Positions 23,501-33,266 of a stretch of 64,000 nucleotides of DNA are shown here, one piece after another. A program made the translations under genes and the position numbers. Numbering within the stretch: the first letter of the stretch is position 1; every line of letters starts with the position of its first letter. The notes under the pieces were generated by a model, which did not search any database, had not been told where the DNA came from, and saw nothing but the letters and a program-made list of their open reading frames with translations. This DNA is from Megalonaias nervosa (Eukaryota > Mollusca > Bivalvia > Unionida > Unionidae). The DNA lies in the NCBI GenBank assembly GCA_016617855.1, contig JAECUM010001824.1:100928-164927 (forward strand). The letters are read 5' to 3'.

Positions 23501-24700
23501 ACTTTGAAGATTGAACAATGGCTGAAGACAAACCCAGCTATTGCAGATTTCCATATTAATTGGTAAGCATAAAACATGGTCTCGTAACAAATTTTGTATG
23601 TAAGTAGTGCTTTAAAGAAAAAATACTCATAAAATCTAGGCCAAGTACTGCATCATATCAGACACAAAATGAGAATGGTGTATCATATAAGAATCACTTC
23701 CTGTATCTAACCTAGCATGGGGGGTATCCATACATGGTCCCATGCAATGGTAAGGCCAAGCAAAAAAAAAAAATGTGTTTCCAAATGGCCGACTGTCCCT
23801 GTTTCTCACTGCCAACCCTTGCACTTTTCCCCCACAGGTAAAAAAATATCACATTAAATATATATAATGTTAAAAAAATACCTGCCTACCCTAATTTTAA
23901 AACCTGTGAAATTGGAAACACATATTTGGGGGGGGGGGCCCTAAGCATAGATAACCTTGGAATATTAATTTTTAGGTCACTCAGATACTTCCTGCGCTTC
24001 CATCTGGCAATAAATTTCGTACCTTTCCTACTGATGAGTATCAATTTGGCAGACTCATGTATAAGGACAAGAATTACATAATTTTGCTTTGAGATAATAG
24101 CTGGCACAACAAGATGATATATTTCTTGATAAAGTCTATTTTTCATTCTAAATGGCACACAAAAAACAGAATTTATTACACCGTTATACAAGACTGAACC
24201 TTGCCTGTATGCAAAATATTGAGTGGTCTGTAAGCATGGCTGCAATGAAAACACATGAGCGTTCCAAAAAGATGTCTGCAATACATTTCCAATATCTGGG
24301 GCTATACTTGTATCCAAAATCAACAGAATTGTTTCTTACCCAATGTGTAAGTTATCCACAAACATTTGTCAAGGCACATGATAAAAAACTGAAATTATTG
24401 TGCAGAACCAACTTTCTTCATTTAGTCATAATGACCATGTCCTCTGACATTTTCATCCTAAAATTAATAAGCTTCTTCATTACCCAGAGATATTTTAGTC
24501 ATCCATAAAAAAAATACTGAAAAATAAATGTGCAGGGAGTTTGGGGGTCCTTCCCCGACAGGGTCTCAATGTTCACACAGTAATTCAGTCAAAATAATTT
24601 GTCAATTTTTGCAGCAAATATTATAGTACACTTTCATCTTTTCAGAAAAAAATCTGGAAAATAAACACTCAAATACATCAACTATATACAAATAATCACA
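20561..24700. other. Degenerate sequence, no recognised gene
   Basis: Several - strand frames of 60-145 residues (20,825-21,085; 21,822-22,193; 22,703-23,002; 23,337-23,531; 23,886-24,323) look more protein-like than background but carry no motif I can assign, and they are not joined by convincing splice sites. They may be an old gag or transposase region, perhaps the upstream part of the DIRS-like element. A (CA)n run lies at about 22,400-22,424, an A10 run at about 23,762, and a G9 run at about 23,928. No right-arm partner was found. Confidence 0.3.
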
Positions 24701-24705
24701 TAAAT

Positions 24706-25010
24706 TCACTTGTCTCTTTCACCAATGGACACAACCTGTTGATATTGATATGCCAGTGTTGCTCTTTTTGCAGCCTTGACGAATATTTCTTTTGCCGTCC
24801 TTATTGTCACCACTGACATTTTTGGCTCAGGATTCAATCTTTCTTATTGTCAACAAGGTATATTTTTTCCTTCAAGCACCTCCTTGTACTGGCTGTAATT
24901 TTTACTTCTGATATTCAATTTCATTGTATGCAGCTTCTTTTGGACGTACTAGCTCCTGTTCCAAACTCTAACAATAATGATTATAGCTTAAGTCAAATCA
25001 TTCTTGCAAA
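24706..25010 (-). pseudogene. Coding-like remnant, unidentified
   Basis: On the - strand a 45-codon open stretch ends at a TGA at 24,706. Its last 37 codons, from an ATG at 24,819, have a lysine/alanine-rich, helix-compatible composition (A-K-E-I-F-V-K-A-A-K-R-A-T). A second stretch upstream, about 24,890-24,960, reads E-L-V-R-P-K-E-A-A-Y-N-E-I-E-Y-Q before a stop. The amino-acid composition is unlike random AT-rich translation. I do not recognise the family; it could be part of a dead mobile element. Confidence 0.3.
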
Positions 25011-25414
25011 GATCACAAAAGATGCAAGTCCTCTGGCATTGAGTTTTCTTATGAACTGAAAAAACTACATTTCCACTGGCTTTCCACTGATGCTATTCCC
25101 ATTCCCACATCTTTTTCAAACTTTTATCGAAAACCCAGTGTGTCCTGTTCTGTCTCAAAAACTCAAGATGCCATGTTTTGCAAGTATGCCTCTTTCTTTT
25201 CATTTTGATCAATTTCCTTTACACAAAGATTCATTGGATAAGTAGAAACTTTTGACCAATCAGAACACTCTTTACAAAGATCATGTGTTAAATAATATAC
25301 TGAACAAATACTTTACAAGGATCATTGTGGAATGGGACCAGACAGACTGTTTCTTAAAAATCAGATCAGAGATGATATAAAATGTGGACTACATCAAAAA
25401 TCTGATTTTCTCAC

Positions 25415-25625
25415 CAGGTGGTCAAGTGGTATAAAGCGGTCACCTTTACCAATCACTGCCACCTCACCTCTGTCCACATGGATTCAAATCTTGGGTTCAG
25501 CCAATGTCAGAAACCTCACCAGTATCTTCCATGGGTCGGTGGATTTTCCTCCTATAGTTATATTGACTGCCAAGTATGACCTATCTTGCAATGAGAAATG
25601 GAATTAAACCCAAAATAACAACTTA
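25415..25625 (+). mobile_element. tRNA-derived SINE, family 1, diverged copy
   Basis: The head 'ggtggtcaagtggtataaag' is box A-like, 'ggattcaaatct' box B-like, and 'gggtcggtggattttcctcc' marks the central domain. The end 'aattaaacccaaaataacaa' matches the family tail. Substitutions throughout indicate an old insertion. Confidence 0.75.
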
Positions 25626-25760
25626 TTCCAAGCACAAGGAATCCACAAGGTTTTGTAAATGGAGAAATGGACAAATTATAATGCAGAAACAATTTTTAAT
25701 AGATGGCCATACAACATAATATTTTCTGCATTAAGGAGGGTGCATAGAAACAAAGCTTAC

Positions 25761-25854
25761 TTTTAGCATAGCTGTGGTCATTATGATCTCTCCCATAATG
25801 GTTTTTGTTGCAGTCTATCTACAGCATTCTTTCCACCTTCATTCACTCTTCTTC
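25761..25854 (-). pseudogene. Decayed copy of the exon at 36,534-36,633
   Basis: The - strand has 'tttatttcag' before 25,854 and 'gtaagc' after 25,761, both identical in kind to the right-arm copy. The exon is 94 nt instead of 100 and carries a one-base deletion near its start, giving an early TGA in the expected frame. The shifted frame still reads G-G-K-N-A-V-D, related to S-G-Q-N-A-V-N of the right copy, and ends in a stop. It looks like a dead paralogous exon of an unrecognised gene. Confidence 0.5.
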
Positions 25855-25933
25855 CTGAAATAAATACAGTGCAACTGAACAATAAGAAAATTGTTTTGAC
25901 CAACAACCCTCCAGGCAAATTTGCAATGTCAAT

Positions 25934-25936
<3 letters not shown>

Positions 25937-25992
<56 letters not shown>
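25937..25992. repeat. (GT)n microsatellite, about 27 units
   Basis: A pure GT run. The 'CVCV' and 'HTHT' frames across it are artefacts. It interrupts the left member of the block pair 25,745-26,645 with 36,290-36,650. Confidence 0.95.
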
Positions 25993-26084
25993 TTTTGATT
26001 TTTAATAGCTTTAACAATTTTTTGGTCATATTGCTAAGATGTCTGCACTGTGGCAGTTGATAGTGATGTCTAACACTGGGACAT

Positions 26085-26480
26085 CATACTGCAGACATGT
26101 AGCATGATGTCCCACCCAGTCACATTATCCTGACACCAGGCCAACCGGTCCTAACACTAACCTCTTAATGCTGAGTGCATAGAGAGGCAGCTTTTTATAA
26201 GTCTTTGGTATGACTCGGCTGGGTTTTGAACCCACGATCGCCAGCATATTGTTACAGGTTAGACCCCCCATCCCTTGATTCATGTCATGGACGGATACTC
26301 CTAATTTTCTTTGTAACGAACCCCAGTGCACTGGCACTTGATTCTGGGGTAAAGTAATGTGTACACTCACCAATTAACAATGTTGTTAATTGGTGAGTGT
26401 ACACATTACTTTACCCCAGAATCAAGTGCCTGTGCCCCCGTGCTCTAACCACTAGGCCACTGGAGCAGTCCACATCGATT
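26085..26480 (-). mobile_element. tRNA-derived SINE, family 2, with an internal palindrome
   Basis: The body at 26,085-26,260 ('cctcttaatgctgagtgc', 'ggtatgactcggctgg') matches the copy at 3,572-3,800. The tRNA head on the - strand is at about 26,430-26,475, with box A-like 'tggcctagtggttagagcac'. Between head and body lies a 98-bp palindrome, so head and body are separated. It sits inside the left member of a mirrored block whose right-arm partner lacks it. Confidence 0.6.
26333..26430. repeat. Perfect palindrome: two 48-bp arms, 2-bp centre
   Basis: Bases 26,333-26,380 are the exact reverse complement of 26,383-26,430, with TG at 26,381-26,382 between them. I checked the arms base by base. 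The sequence would extrude as a 48-bp hairpin. Confidence 0.95.
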
Positions 26481-26898
26481 ATGAAGAGGCATCTTTACTT
26501 GTGTATTAACAGGGGCTGAAAGAATGTTTTCTTCAAAAACTAAGCCGGCAACTATTTGTTCTATATTTATATCAGTTTAAACCCAATGCATTTGGTTCAA
26601 GATAAAATTTTACAATGTATATTAGTTTGTATAACACACATATTTTTTTATTTTTATTTTTTTTACCTAATTGCCTTATCGTCACGAGGGGGTTGGTGTT
26701 TTATAGCGGAAAGGATACAGGCTACTACAACAATGTCGGCATCATATTTGGAATATAACATCTGTTTATGTTGCACTTTAAGTCAGTTGTTTACCGGCAT
26801 TAGCCTTATTAAAGAAGTAAATAAATGCTTACAAACACTGACAGTCCTTGTACTTTAATTGCATATGGTAACAAACTGGATTCATTTCACATCGAAGC

Positions 26899-27102
26899 AC
26901 CGGTCTAAGTGGTCTTTGGAGCTCACCTTATTACAAATCAAGTGACATCATCTGTGTCCGCGTGGGTTCGAGTCTTGTCGTGGCTAAAATGGGTATGTGG
27001 CAAAGCATGACAGTTGCTTCCAGTGGGTCGGTGGTTCTTCCGCCACAAAATATACTGGCTGCCATTTGTAGCCTACCGTGTGACGAATTATGACATTAAA
27101 TC
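26899..27102 (+). mobile_element. tRNA-derived SINE, family 1; mirrored partner at 29,679-29,905
   Basis: Box A-like 'ccggtctaagtggtc', box B 'gggttcgagtct', central 'gggtcggtggttcttcc' and 'actggctgcc' are present. The flanks on both sides match the flanks of the SINE at 29,679-29,905 in inverted orientation, so both copies descend from one insertion that predates the duplication. Confidence 0.82.
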
Positions 27103-27214
27103 CACAAGACCAAATCATTCACATCACTCTGTAGCGATTTGACGCAACCGTCCAAAGGTAATTTGGTGCTTTAAAATTCTGCAAAGTGCCGCACTGAAGC
27201 GGAACAAACGTATG

Positions 27215-27350
27215 ATTACCGTACCAGTAGATGTTATGTAGAAAGTTTGAAATTCTTCCTTCATAAAAACAATTATGGACTGGAATCATCTGAGTGACAG
27301 TGTTGTGTGCGCGCAATCAGTGAATAGCTTCAAGACCACAGGGGCTTGTA
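27215..27350 (+). pseudogene. C-terminal tail of a LINE reverse transcriptase
   Basis: The + strand reads W-N-H-L-S-D-S-V-V-C-A-Q-S-V-N-S-F-K (about 27,281-27,335). This has the form of the conserved C-terminal motif W-N-x-L-P-x-x-V-V-x-A-x-S-x-x-x-F-K of many non-LTR retrotransposon and group-II-like reverse transcriptases. Only about 25 residues are recognisable and the rest is absent. The segment has no partner in the right arm. Confidence 0.5.
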
Positions 27351-27450
27351 TTATTGCTTACAATTTACCTGTCATACATGTACTATATAATAATTATATA
27401 ATACATGTATGACAGGTAAATTATAAGCATGAATACAAGCCTCTGTGTTC
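27334..27450. repeat. Imperfect palindrome, 57-bp arms
   Basis: Bases 27,334-27,390 and 27,394-27,450 are reverse complements with about six mismatches; the exact core is 'aatttacctgtcatacatgta'-like on both sides. It could be a very small foldback element or a template-switch product. It is present only in the left arm. Confidence 0.85.
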
Positions 27451-28533
27451 AAGACAGCCGTTGAACAACACTACTAGCTTTCTAGTTGGTCTCTCTTCCG
27501 GTGCAGATTTATGCAATAACTGGCACTGCACTTTATACATTCAGATCCAGTATTCAATAAATGTGGATTAAATAAAGTTCGACTTCTTTTCTTTATTGCA
27601 ATATAATATTTTAGAATTCAAGTAGTTTTAATGTTCTCATCAGAGGCACATTTAGGGGGCAACATTTCGTGACTACAATTTTTGTATGAAATAGGCAAAT
27701 ATGTTTTGCCTTTGGAAACAATTTGTTTCTTCATTTTATTTATCATTTAAAGTTATAGTGTTTGATATTTCTTTGTGACTGTACAGTAATCAATGCTACA
27801 TTGACAGTCACAAAATTGTTTTGACCAACAACCCTCCAGACATATTTTGTACCGTCAAGTATATTACTTTGTGACTGTACAATGATCAATGCTTCATTGG
27901 TGTATTGTGGTCTTTTCAAAACAATCGGCACAAGCTAAAGCTTGATGCGCTAAACCATAGTTACGCTATGTCAAGATCAATTTGAAAATTTACTTTTCTT
28001 CAGCGAATGACCATTTCTTCTTTGTTTTGTTTCTAATCTTAAACCACAGTATTCTATACATTTTTTGTTACAATAGAGTGAACAGTGTTTAATTACCTCA
28101 TCGGGGTGATTTTTAAAGTTAATCAGCGCCAACTGAAGCTTTTATGCGCCAAACATAATTGGTCAAATCTAGCTTAATCACGGAAACATATTTCAGGGGA
28201 TGTCACGATGGTCCAAATCATTATACCATCTTGTGTTCAATGATGAATCTGGACGAATATAGTCAAAGTATCGACATGTAAGAAATTCGTACACTGCGAA
28301 AGTCAAGTTAACCATCATTATAGGAGTCTGACGTTTTGTCAATAAAATACGATTAAATGTGTGACAACAGGTAATAATCGTCACAGATTTTCATCGTACT
28401 TTATTCATAAAACATCATACACCTGTGCCATCATTGCCTATACAGAAGCACATGGAAAAAGAGCCGCTGGGAGTGAGTTTAATGCCAGGAAAGATGACAC
28501 CAAAATGATGACATAAAACAAAATCTTCTCTAG

Positions 28534-28587
28534 CCAATGTTCCGATGCTATAACCCTATCTACAAGGTTATCACATCGGAACCTTGG
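28534..28587. repeat. Symmetry centre of the inverted duplication
   Basis: The left half 28,534-28,555 and right half 28,566-28,587 pair with three mismatches around the 10-nt spacer 28,556-28,565 (ctatctacaa). Pairing continues outward on both sides. The very short spacer marks the junction where the arms were joined. Confidence 0.9.
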
Positions 28588-30030
28588 TTCGCGAAGATGA
28601 AAACACCAAAGCAAACCAAAAATACAAGTATTTACAGGTAAGGTAATAATATATCTGCTTTTAATCCATTGAATTCCTCGTCGTCGTCTTCACTATTGCC
28701 ATATGTCCTCGTCTGTCATTATTCCTGGCATAGAACTCTAAGCGGCTCTGTTACCAAGTGCTTCTGCATTGGCAATGATGGTTGTTAGTTATTCTTTTGC
28801 AATGTACAGGTGTCTTACACGGCCCATATTGATACTGACTATACTCGTTCAGATTCAACGAACTAATCTATATGTACATACCAAGTATTTATACTTATAT
28901 GGACCATCGTGACATCCTCTAAAATATTTTTTCCGTGACCAAGCTATAAAATTACCAAGACAATATATTGCAATTATTTTGGCACATCAAAGCTTCACTG
29001 GTCTCTGATTACCGTTAAAAACTACACGAAGAGTCAGTTAGACATTACTCATGTATTGTAACAAAGAGGTATCAAATATTGTGTTAAAGATGAGAAATAA
29101 AGAAAGAACCAAGGTTTTTGTTCCCGAAGGAGAGAAAATAAATTGTAGATTTACCTAGACAGAACGCTAGTAATCATGTTTTTAGCACATCATAGGTTCA
29201 GCCGTTGCCGATTGCCTTGAAAAGACCACACTAAGCCAATGAAGAAGTTATCATTGCAAAGTAATGATTTTAAGATGAGAAACAAAAATAAGAACCAATT
29301 CATTTTCGAAAGAAAAAAAATAATTTCCAATTCCATACATTCAGTTTGGATTTTGTTTCACGATGTGTGTCAATAACATACAAACTGTAGTCACGAAAAG
29401 GATGCCCCCTAAATGTGCCTATGATAAGAACATTAAAACTACTTGAATTATAAAATATTATATTACAATTTAAGCAATAAAGAAATTAACACACAAGCAA
29501 TTTTGTTTTTGTTTTTATTAGATCCTCACTTATTGAATAATAAAATTTTACAGATACATACTTATTCCGTTTCAGTGCGGCAAATTGCACAGTTTAGAAC
29601 AGCAAAGCACCCGTCGTCATGTACATATGTTTCCGGTAGAGATGCAGAACGAAACACATCGCGATGAATTGCAACGATGATGTTGTTGCTGTTATGGGCT
29701 TAATGTCAGATATTCAGCACGCGAGAGTCTATACATGGCGGCCAGTATATTTGGTGGAGGAAAAACATGGGAAGTACCACCAACCCAATGGAAGTTACTG
29801 GTAAGCTTTCTCGCACACTCGGATCGAAACCATGCTGAAACTTGAAAGAAGCAAGATGGCAGTGATCTTTAGTAAAGCTCTTTAGACCATTCACCCATGC
29901 GACATGAAGCAAGATTATGAACATAAGGAATGAAAAGATCAACTTAAAGGCCTATCGGGGATTTTTAAGCAGTATTTAATTAATTAATAAGGTTAGTTAG
30001 TACCGGTAAACAACTTACCCTTATTTACCG
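28566..30030. repeat. Inner right arm of the inverted duplication
   Basis: Partner of 26,770-28,555; see there for the paired segments. The strongest stretch is 28,905-28,925 (exact 'ggaccatcgtgacatcct' in reverse complement of 28,196-28,214 apart from one base). Homology to the left arm breaks at about 30,030 and resumes at about 36,290, so roughly 6.2 kb were inserted in the right arm. Confidence 0.9.
29679..29905 (-). mobile_element. tRNA-derived SINE, family 1; mirrored partner of 26,899-27,102
   Basis: On + it begins with the reversed tail 'gttgttgctgttatgggctt', contains 'tggcggccagtatatttggtgg' in two parts around 29,740, and ends near a diverged box A at about 29,880-29,900. Its flanks pair with those of the left copy, so both are duplicates of one ancestral insertion. 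Confidence 0.78.
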
Positions 30031-30159
30031 TGTATGTCGGGATACCGTGTTTGTTGGGACACCATAAATTTGTGTGCACTGCATATTCTGGTACACATCG
30101 TTTTTTTCGAGTCGTGAGTTGTGGGACATCTTTAAAATTGTTCGAAAATGCACGCCAAC

Positions 30160-30605
30160 TTAAATTTTATAAAAAAATTTTAAAACTCTACCCGAGATAA
30201 ACACTTTAATCCGCTGCAGTATCACCATCTCATCAGCCCAACCATTCTCCTTCAAATGTACCATAATGTTTTCATTGTATGAATATTTTTGTAGGTTTCT
30301 CATGCCATGAAAAAAGTATCATTGGAGGAAATAAATCTCCTGAAGTGGAAACTGCAAGGCCTAAAGTGAGATTTGTTAAAATCTGTACCAGTCGTGCTAA
30401 TTCTCACACTTTCAACCCCCATCTTATTGACAGACAGTCCAAGAATGAGATCAAAGTACACTGGAATTTCATCCATGTTAATGATCATATTGTCAGTGAA
30501 ATCATGTTCTCTTCTGCCTCTCACGAATTCATCAAATGATTTTATTTTCTCCAAATCTTCCTGGCAACGCTGGGTCATCAATATCCTTGCACGAAGCGCT
30601 ATATT
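30160..30605 (-). pseudogene. Pogo/Tigger-like transposase fragment
   Basis: The 93-codon frame 30,581-30,300 contains N-M-D-E-I-P-V-Y-F-D at about 30,450-30,480. This is the motif around the second catalytic aspartate of pogo/Tigger-type DDE transposases, and it is followed by a V-R-I-S-T-T-G segment with K-S-H-F downstream, as in that family. After a frameshift the - strand continues with E-N-G-W-A-D-E-M-V at about 30,215-30,245, another pogo/Tigger landmark. In the upstream direction L-R-A-R is readable to about 30,605. The N-terminal CENP-B-like DNA-binding part and the last catalytic residue are not seen. The element is dead and lies in the right-arm insertion. Confidence 0.75.
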
Positions 30606-30664
30606 GTATCACATTAAAACTTGTTCCATTGTTTCATTTTATTTTCAAAATTCCCATGAATACT

Positions 30665-30900
30665 GGTGAAAAGGAACCAAAGTCAGTTCCCTATGTCGGC
30701 TGACTTTGTATAATAAAAAAGATTGTTACACTTAAAAGAATCCAAAGTCAGCTTCTGAAGTTGGCTTACTTTGTAATAAAATAACCTTTGTATTTGATAT
30801 CCTTAAAAAAAAATCGGCACACTGAAAAGTATCCAATGTCGGTGTCTGAGGTCAGCTTGCTTTTTAAAAAAACTAACCTTTGTATTTGATATCCTGTCAG
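30665..30900 (+). repeat. Three imperfect units of about 75-90 bp
   Basis: Each unit contains a variant of 'ccaaagtcagcttctgaagt' followed by a T-rich part; units two and three share 'aacctttgtatttgatatcc'. They lie directly upstream (on the - strand) of the transposase fragment and may belong to the same element. Confidence 0.6.
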
Positions 30901-32680
30901 CAAGTTCAAACAATGAGTTTATTGCTGGCTGCTGGTTGTGTTTATTCACCACTCAGGCTTCTATTTGCTTGGCATCTGTAGTAATACAAACAGGCATTGA
31001 TATCTGCTGTTAGATATTATACACAACAATAACTTGCTTTAATAATACTTTTTTGTGCCCATGCCAGCAAAAAGATTGTCATTTGCACTCAGGTGAATGT
31101 ATTTTCAAATAATGATTTTTATTTGCGAGATACTGTCAAATAGTTAACCCGGATATCATACAATCTTGGTTATTTTGCACCTAAACACTGCATCATGAGT
31201 GAAAGGCCAATGCCTTCAAGCAATCGGTTGATTATTTCTCTCTTATTTGTGATTTTGTTGGATCAAGTTTTCAGTCGGATATTTTTTTTGTTCATACCTC
31301 TAAGTACAACCAAACACGATTTGTTTCTCTATGTTTACCTCAATGAACAATGTGTTGTGCTAATCTGACATAAGCAATACATGCTACAGTATGGTTGCCT
31401 ATGGTACACTACATAAACAGAGTTTGTGGATATATTTTTTCATTAATGCTCATGATGAAAAAAAAGAGGAATAAATGCTAACAGTATCAAATAAGTGTTT
31501 TGTTCATCTATTTTATTGCAACGTGTAAGGGGAGTGGTGTGCAAATTCAGAACAAATTTATTTTGTTTCTTAAGTCTTGGGACATATAACCTAGGTGGAA
31601 AAAAAAGTTTCACCGTAAGTTCTGGGACAGGAAAAAATGTATTATTTTATCTTGCTCAGTATGTACAGCAAATATGGTAGTTGCAATGTGATGTGCAATG
31701 GATGTTACAACAGAAGGGCATAGTAAGAACAGTGAAATGATGTTTTTAGAGAATATAAGAAACTTTAATGTTTTCTTCACAGGATTGGTCTTTGGTCACT
31801 TTTTTGAATTCTTGGCCTCATTGTTTCAAGCTGTAATTGATATATTTTGTACATGACGTTATATGGAAATATTTTGTGAACATTCAGCTTTACTAATGAA
31901 TTGACTTTTGATATGTTCCAGGTACTTCTGAAGTCTTTCTGTGCTTCTTACCAGGTGCCACCAATACATTTTTTCATGAAATATCGTATTCTTAAGGCAC
32001 ACACACTTGGGGTCTCGTATTGTTTCTTTAAATTTACATGAAAGTCATGCATGTACTATAAACAAAATACAATGGAGGACACCTCTCTTCCTTCTCGTGT
32101 GACCTATTTAACAATTGTTATGTATAATTGTATTGTATGTTGGTTTTTCTCTGTGATTATATGTTATGTATATATTACCTTTGTCAGTAATCAAGTTAAG
32201 GTCCTACCTGACTAGTGACATTTATTTTCTAAACAGAATAATACAGAGGTGATATTTCTCTATGATTGTAGATGAAATATTCAGCAGTCTGCTTAAAATC
32301 AGATATCCACTGCCCTACATGAAGATTTGATGATGACCGCTTAAAGGTTATGTTCTCGTGACCTTTGAATTAACCAATGGAAATGCATCTTTCAAAAATC
32401 TGAAAGTGAATCAAATCATTTGATACACATTCATGCACTTAATCCACACTGCTCAGCCTCCAGACGTGAAGATATAAGACATCCTCTGATTGGTTGATAA
32501 AATTGTGATTATGGTAATAACATAGGTTACCAGAACATGACCCTAAGCGGTCACTGTCAGATCTTCATGTAAAACAGTGGAGATCTGATTTTAATCAGAT
32601 TGAATATTCAGATCATTATTAATAGAGGTAAACATGTTTACTTGTATCTGAGTTTACAACATTAATTTTTGAGTTGGAAA
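30900..32680. other. AT-rich unique DNA, no gene seen
   Basis: No splice-supported exon, RNA gene or known repeat was recognised. Short frames such as 31,495-31,680 have no motif. This belongs to the right-arm insertion at 30,030-36,290. Confidence 0.4.
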
Positions 32681-33266
32681 TTCCTGATCTTGTTGACCAC
32701 TTTGAATGTTTTAAAGAGAAGTTGACTTTTATCCTGGTTTTGTTATTGTGTGTCATAGCTTTTTATATTAATATTGTTTACTTTAAAATTACTTATTCCT
32801 GCCTTAACATCCAAAGTAGAATCAGTTTTATTGTTGTGTTCATTAAGTTAAAACTTGGGAGGATTTACCTATTTAAATTATTTACTGGAATTTCAAAATG
32901 CTTTTTATACTTCTTGAACTAAATCACTCTTACTGAATTACTGTGAATTCATTTAAGAACATTTGGATTTATATCTTTGTGATACATCAAGACTGTTGGC
33001 ATATTAGCACATTCAAGGTTATTGGCACATCATCATGATCAGTATTGGATTTTATGTGGAACACCACTGGAATTCATTTGGAACTCTGTAATTTGGACTT
33101 GTGATAGAACTTTTATGGACTATTTGGGATCTAAATAATACTGTAAGTTTTTTTTTTTAAACTTTCAATTTGTATTCTAGGGAAATAAATTTTATGTTGA
33201 ATTTTACTAGTCTTGTTGGTTTTCACTCTTTTCTGTTACTTATTTTAAGACCATGAAGTTGTAACA
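32680..33266 (+). repeat. LTR-like dispersed repeat (family L), copy A
   Basis: It shares with 45,400-45,776, 48,440-48,922 and 53,765-57,841 a block containing 'gaattcatttaagaacattt', 'ttgtgatacatcaagactgt', a 'gggaaataaatttt' polyadenylation-like signal and the end 'gaagttgtaaca'. Ends in TAACA suggest a long terminal repeat, but no matching start, no internal domain and no target duplication were found. The 82-residue frame here is not conserved among copies. Confidence 0.6.

Larger units (their letters stand above)
26770..28555. repeat. Inner left arm of the inverted duplication
   Basis: This arm is the reverse complement, with indels, of 28,566-30,030. Paired segments include 26,770-26,830 with 29,970-30,025; the SINE 26,899-27,102 with 29,679-29,905; 27,175-27,200 with 29,565-29,600; 27,590-27,690 with 29,385-29,480; 27,905-27,965 with 29,170-29,235; 28,180-28,240 with 28,905-28,955; and 28,427-28,500 with 28,700-28,795. 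One left-only insertion, about 27,215-27,540, holds a LINE tail and a small palindrome. No intact gene is present. Confidence 0.9.

Noticed and set aside
25781..26060. Frames containing HTHT and CVCV runs (also at 62,034 and 14,529)
   Set aside because: Translations of GT/CA microsatellites.
26770..30030. Long terminal inverted repeat DNA transposon
   Set aside because: Homology does not stop at defined ends but continues in mirrored order over the whole window, and no transposase or target duplication is found.
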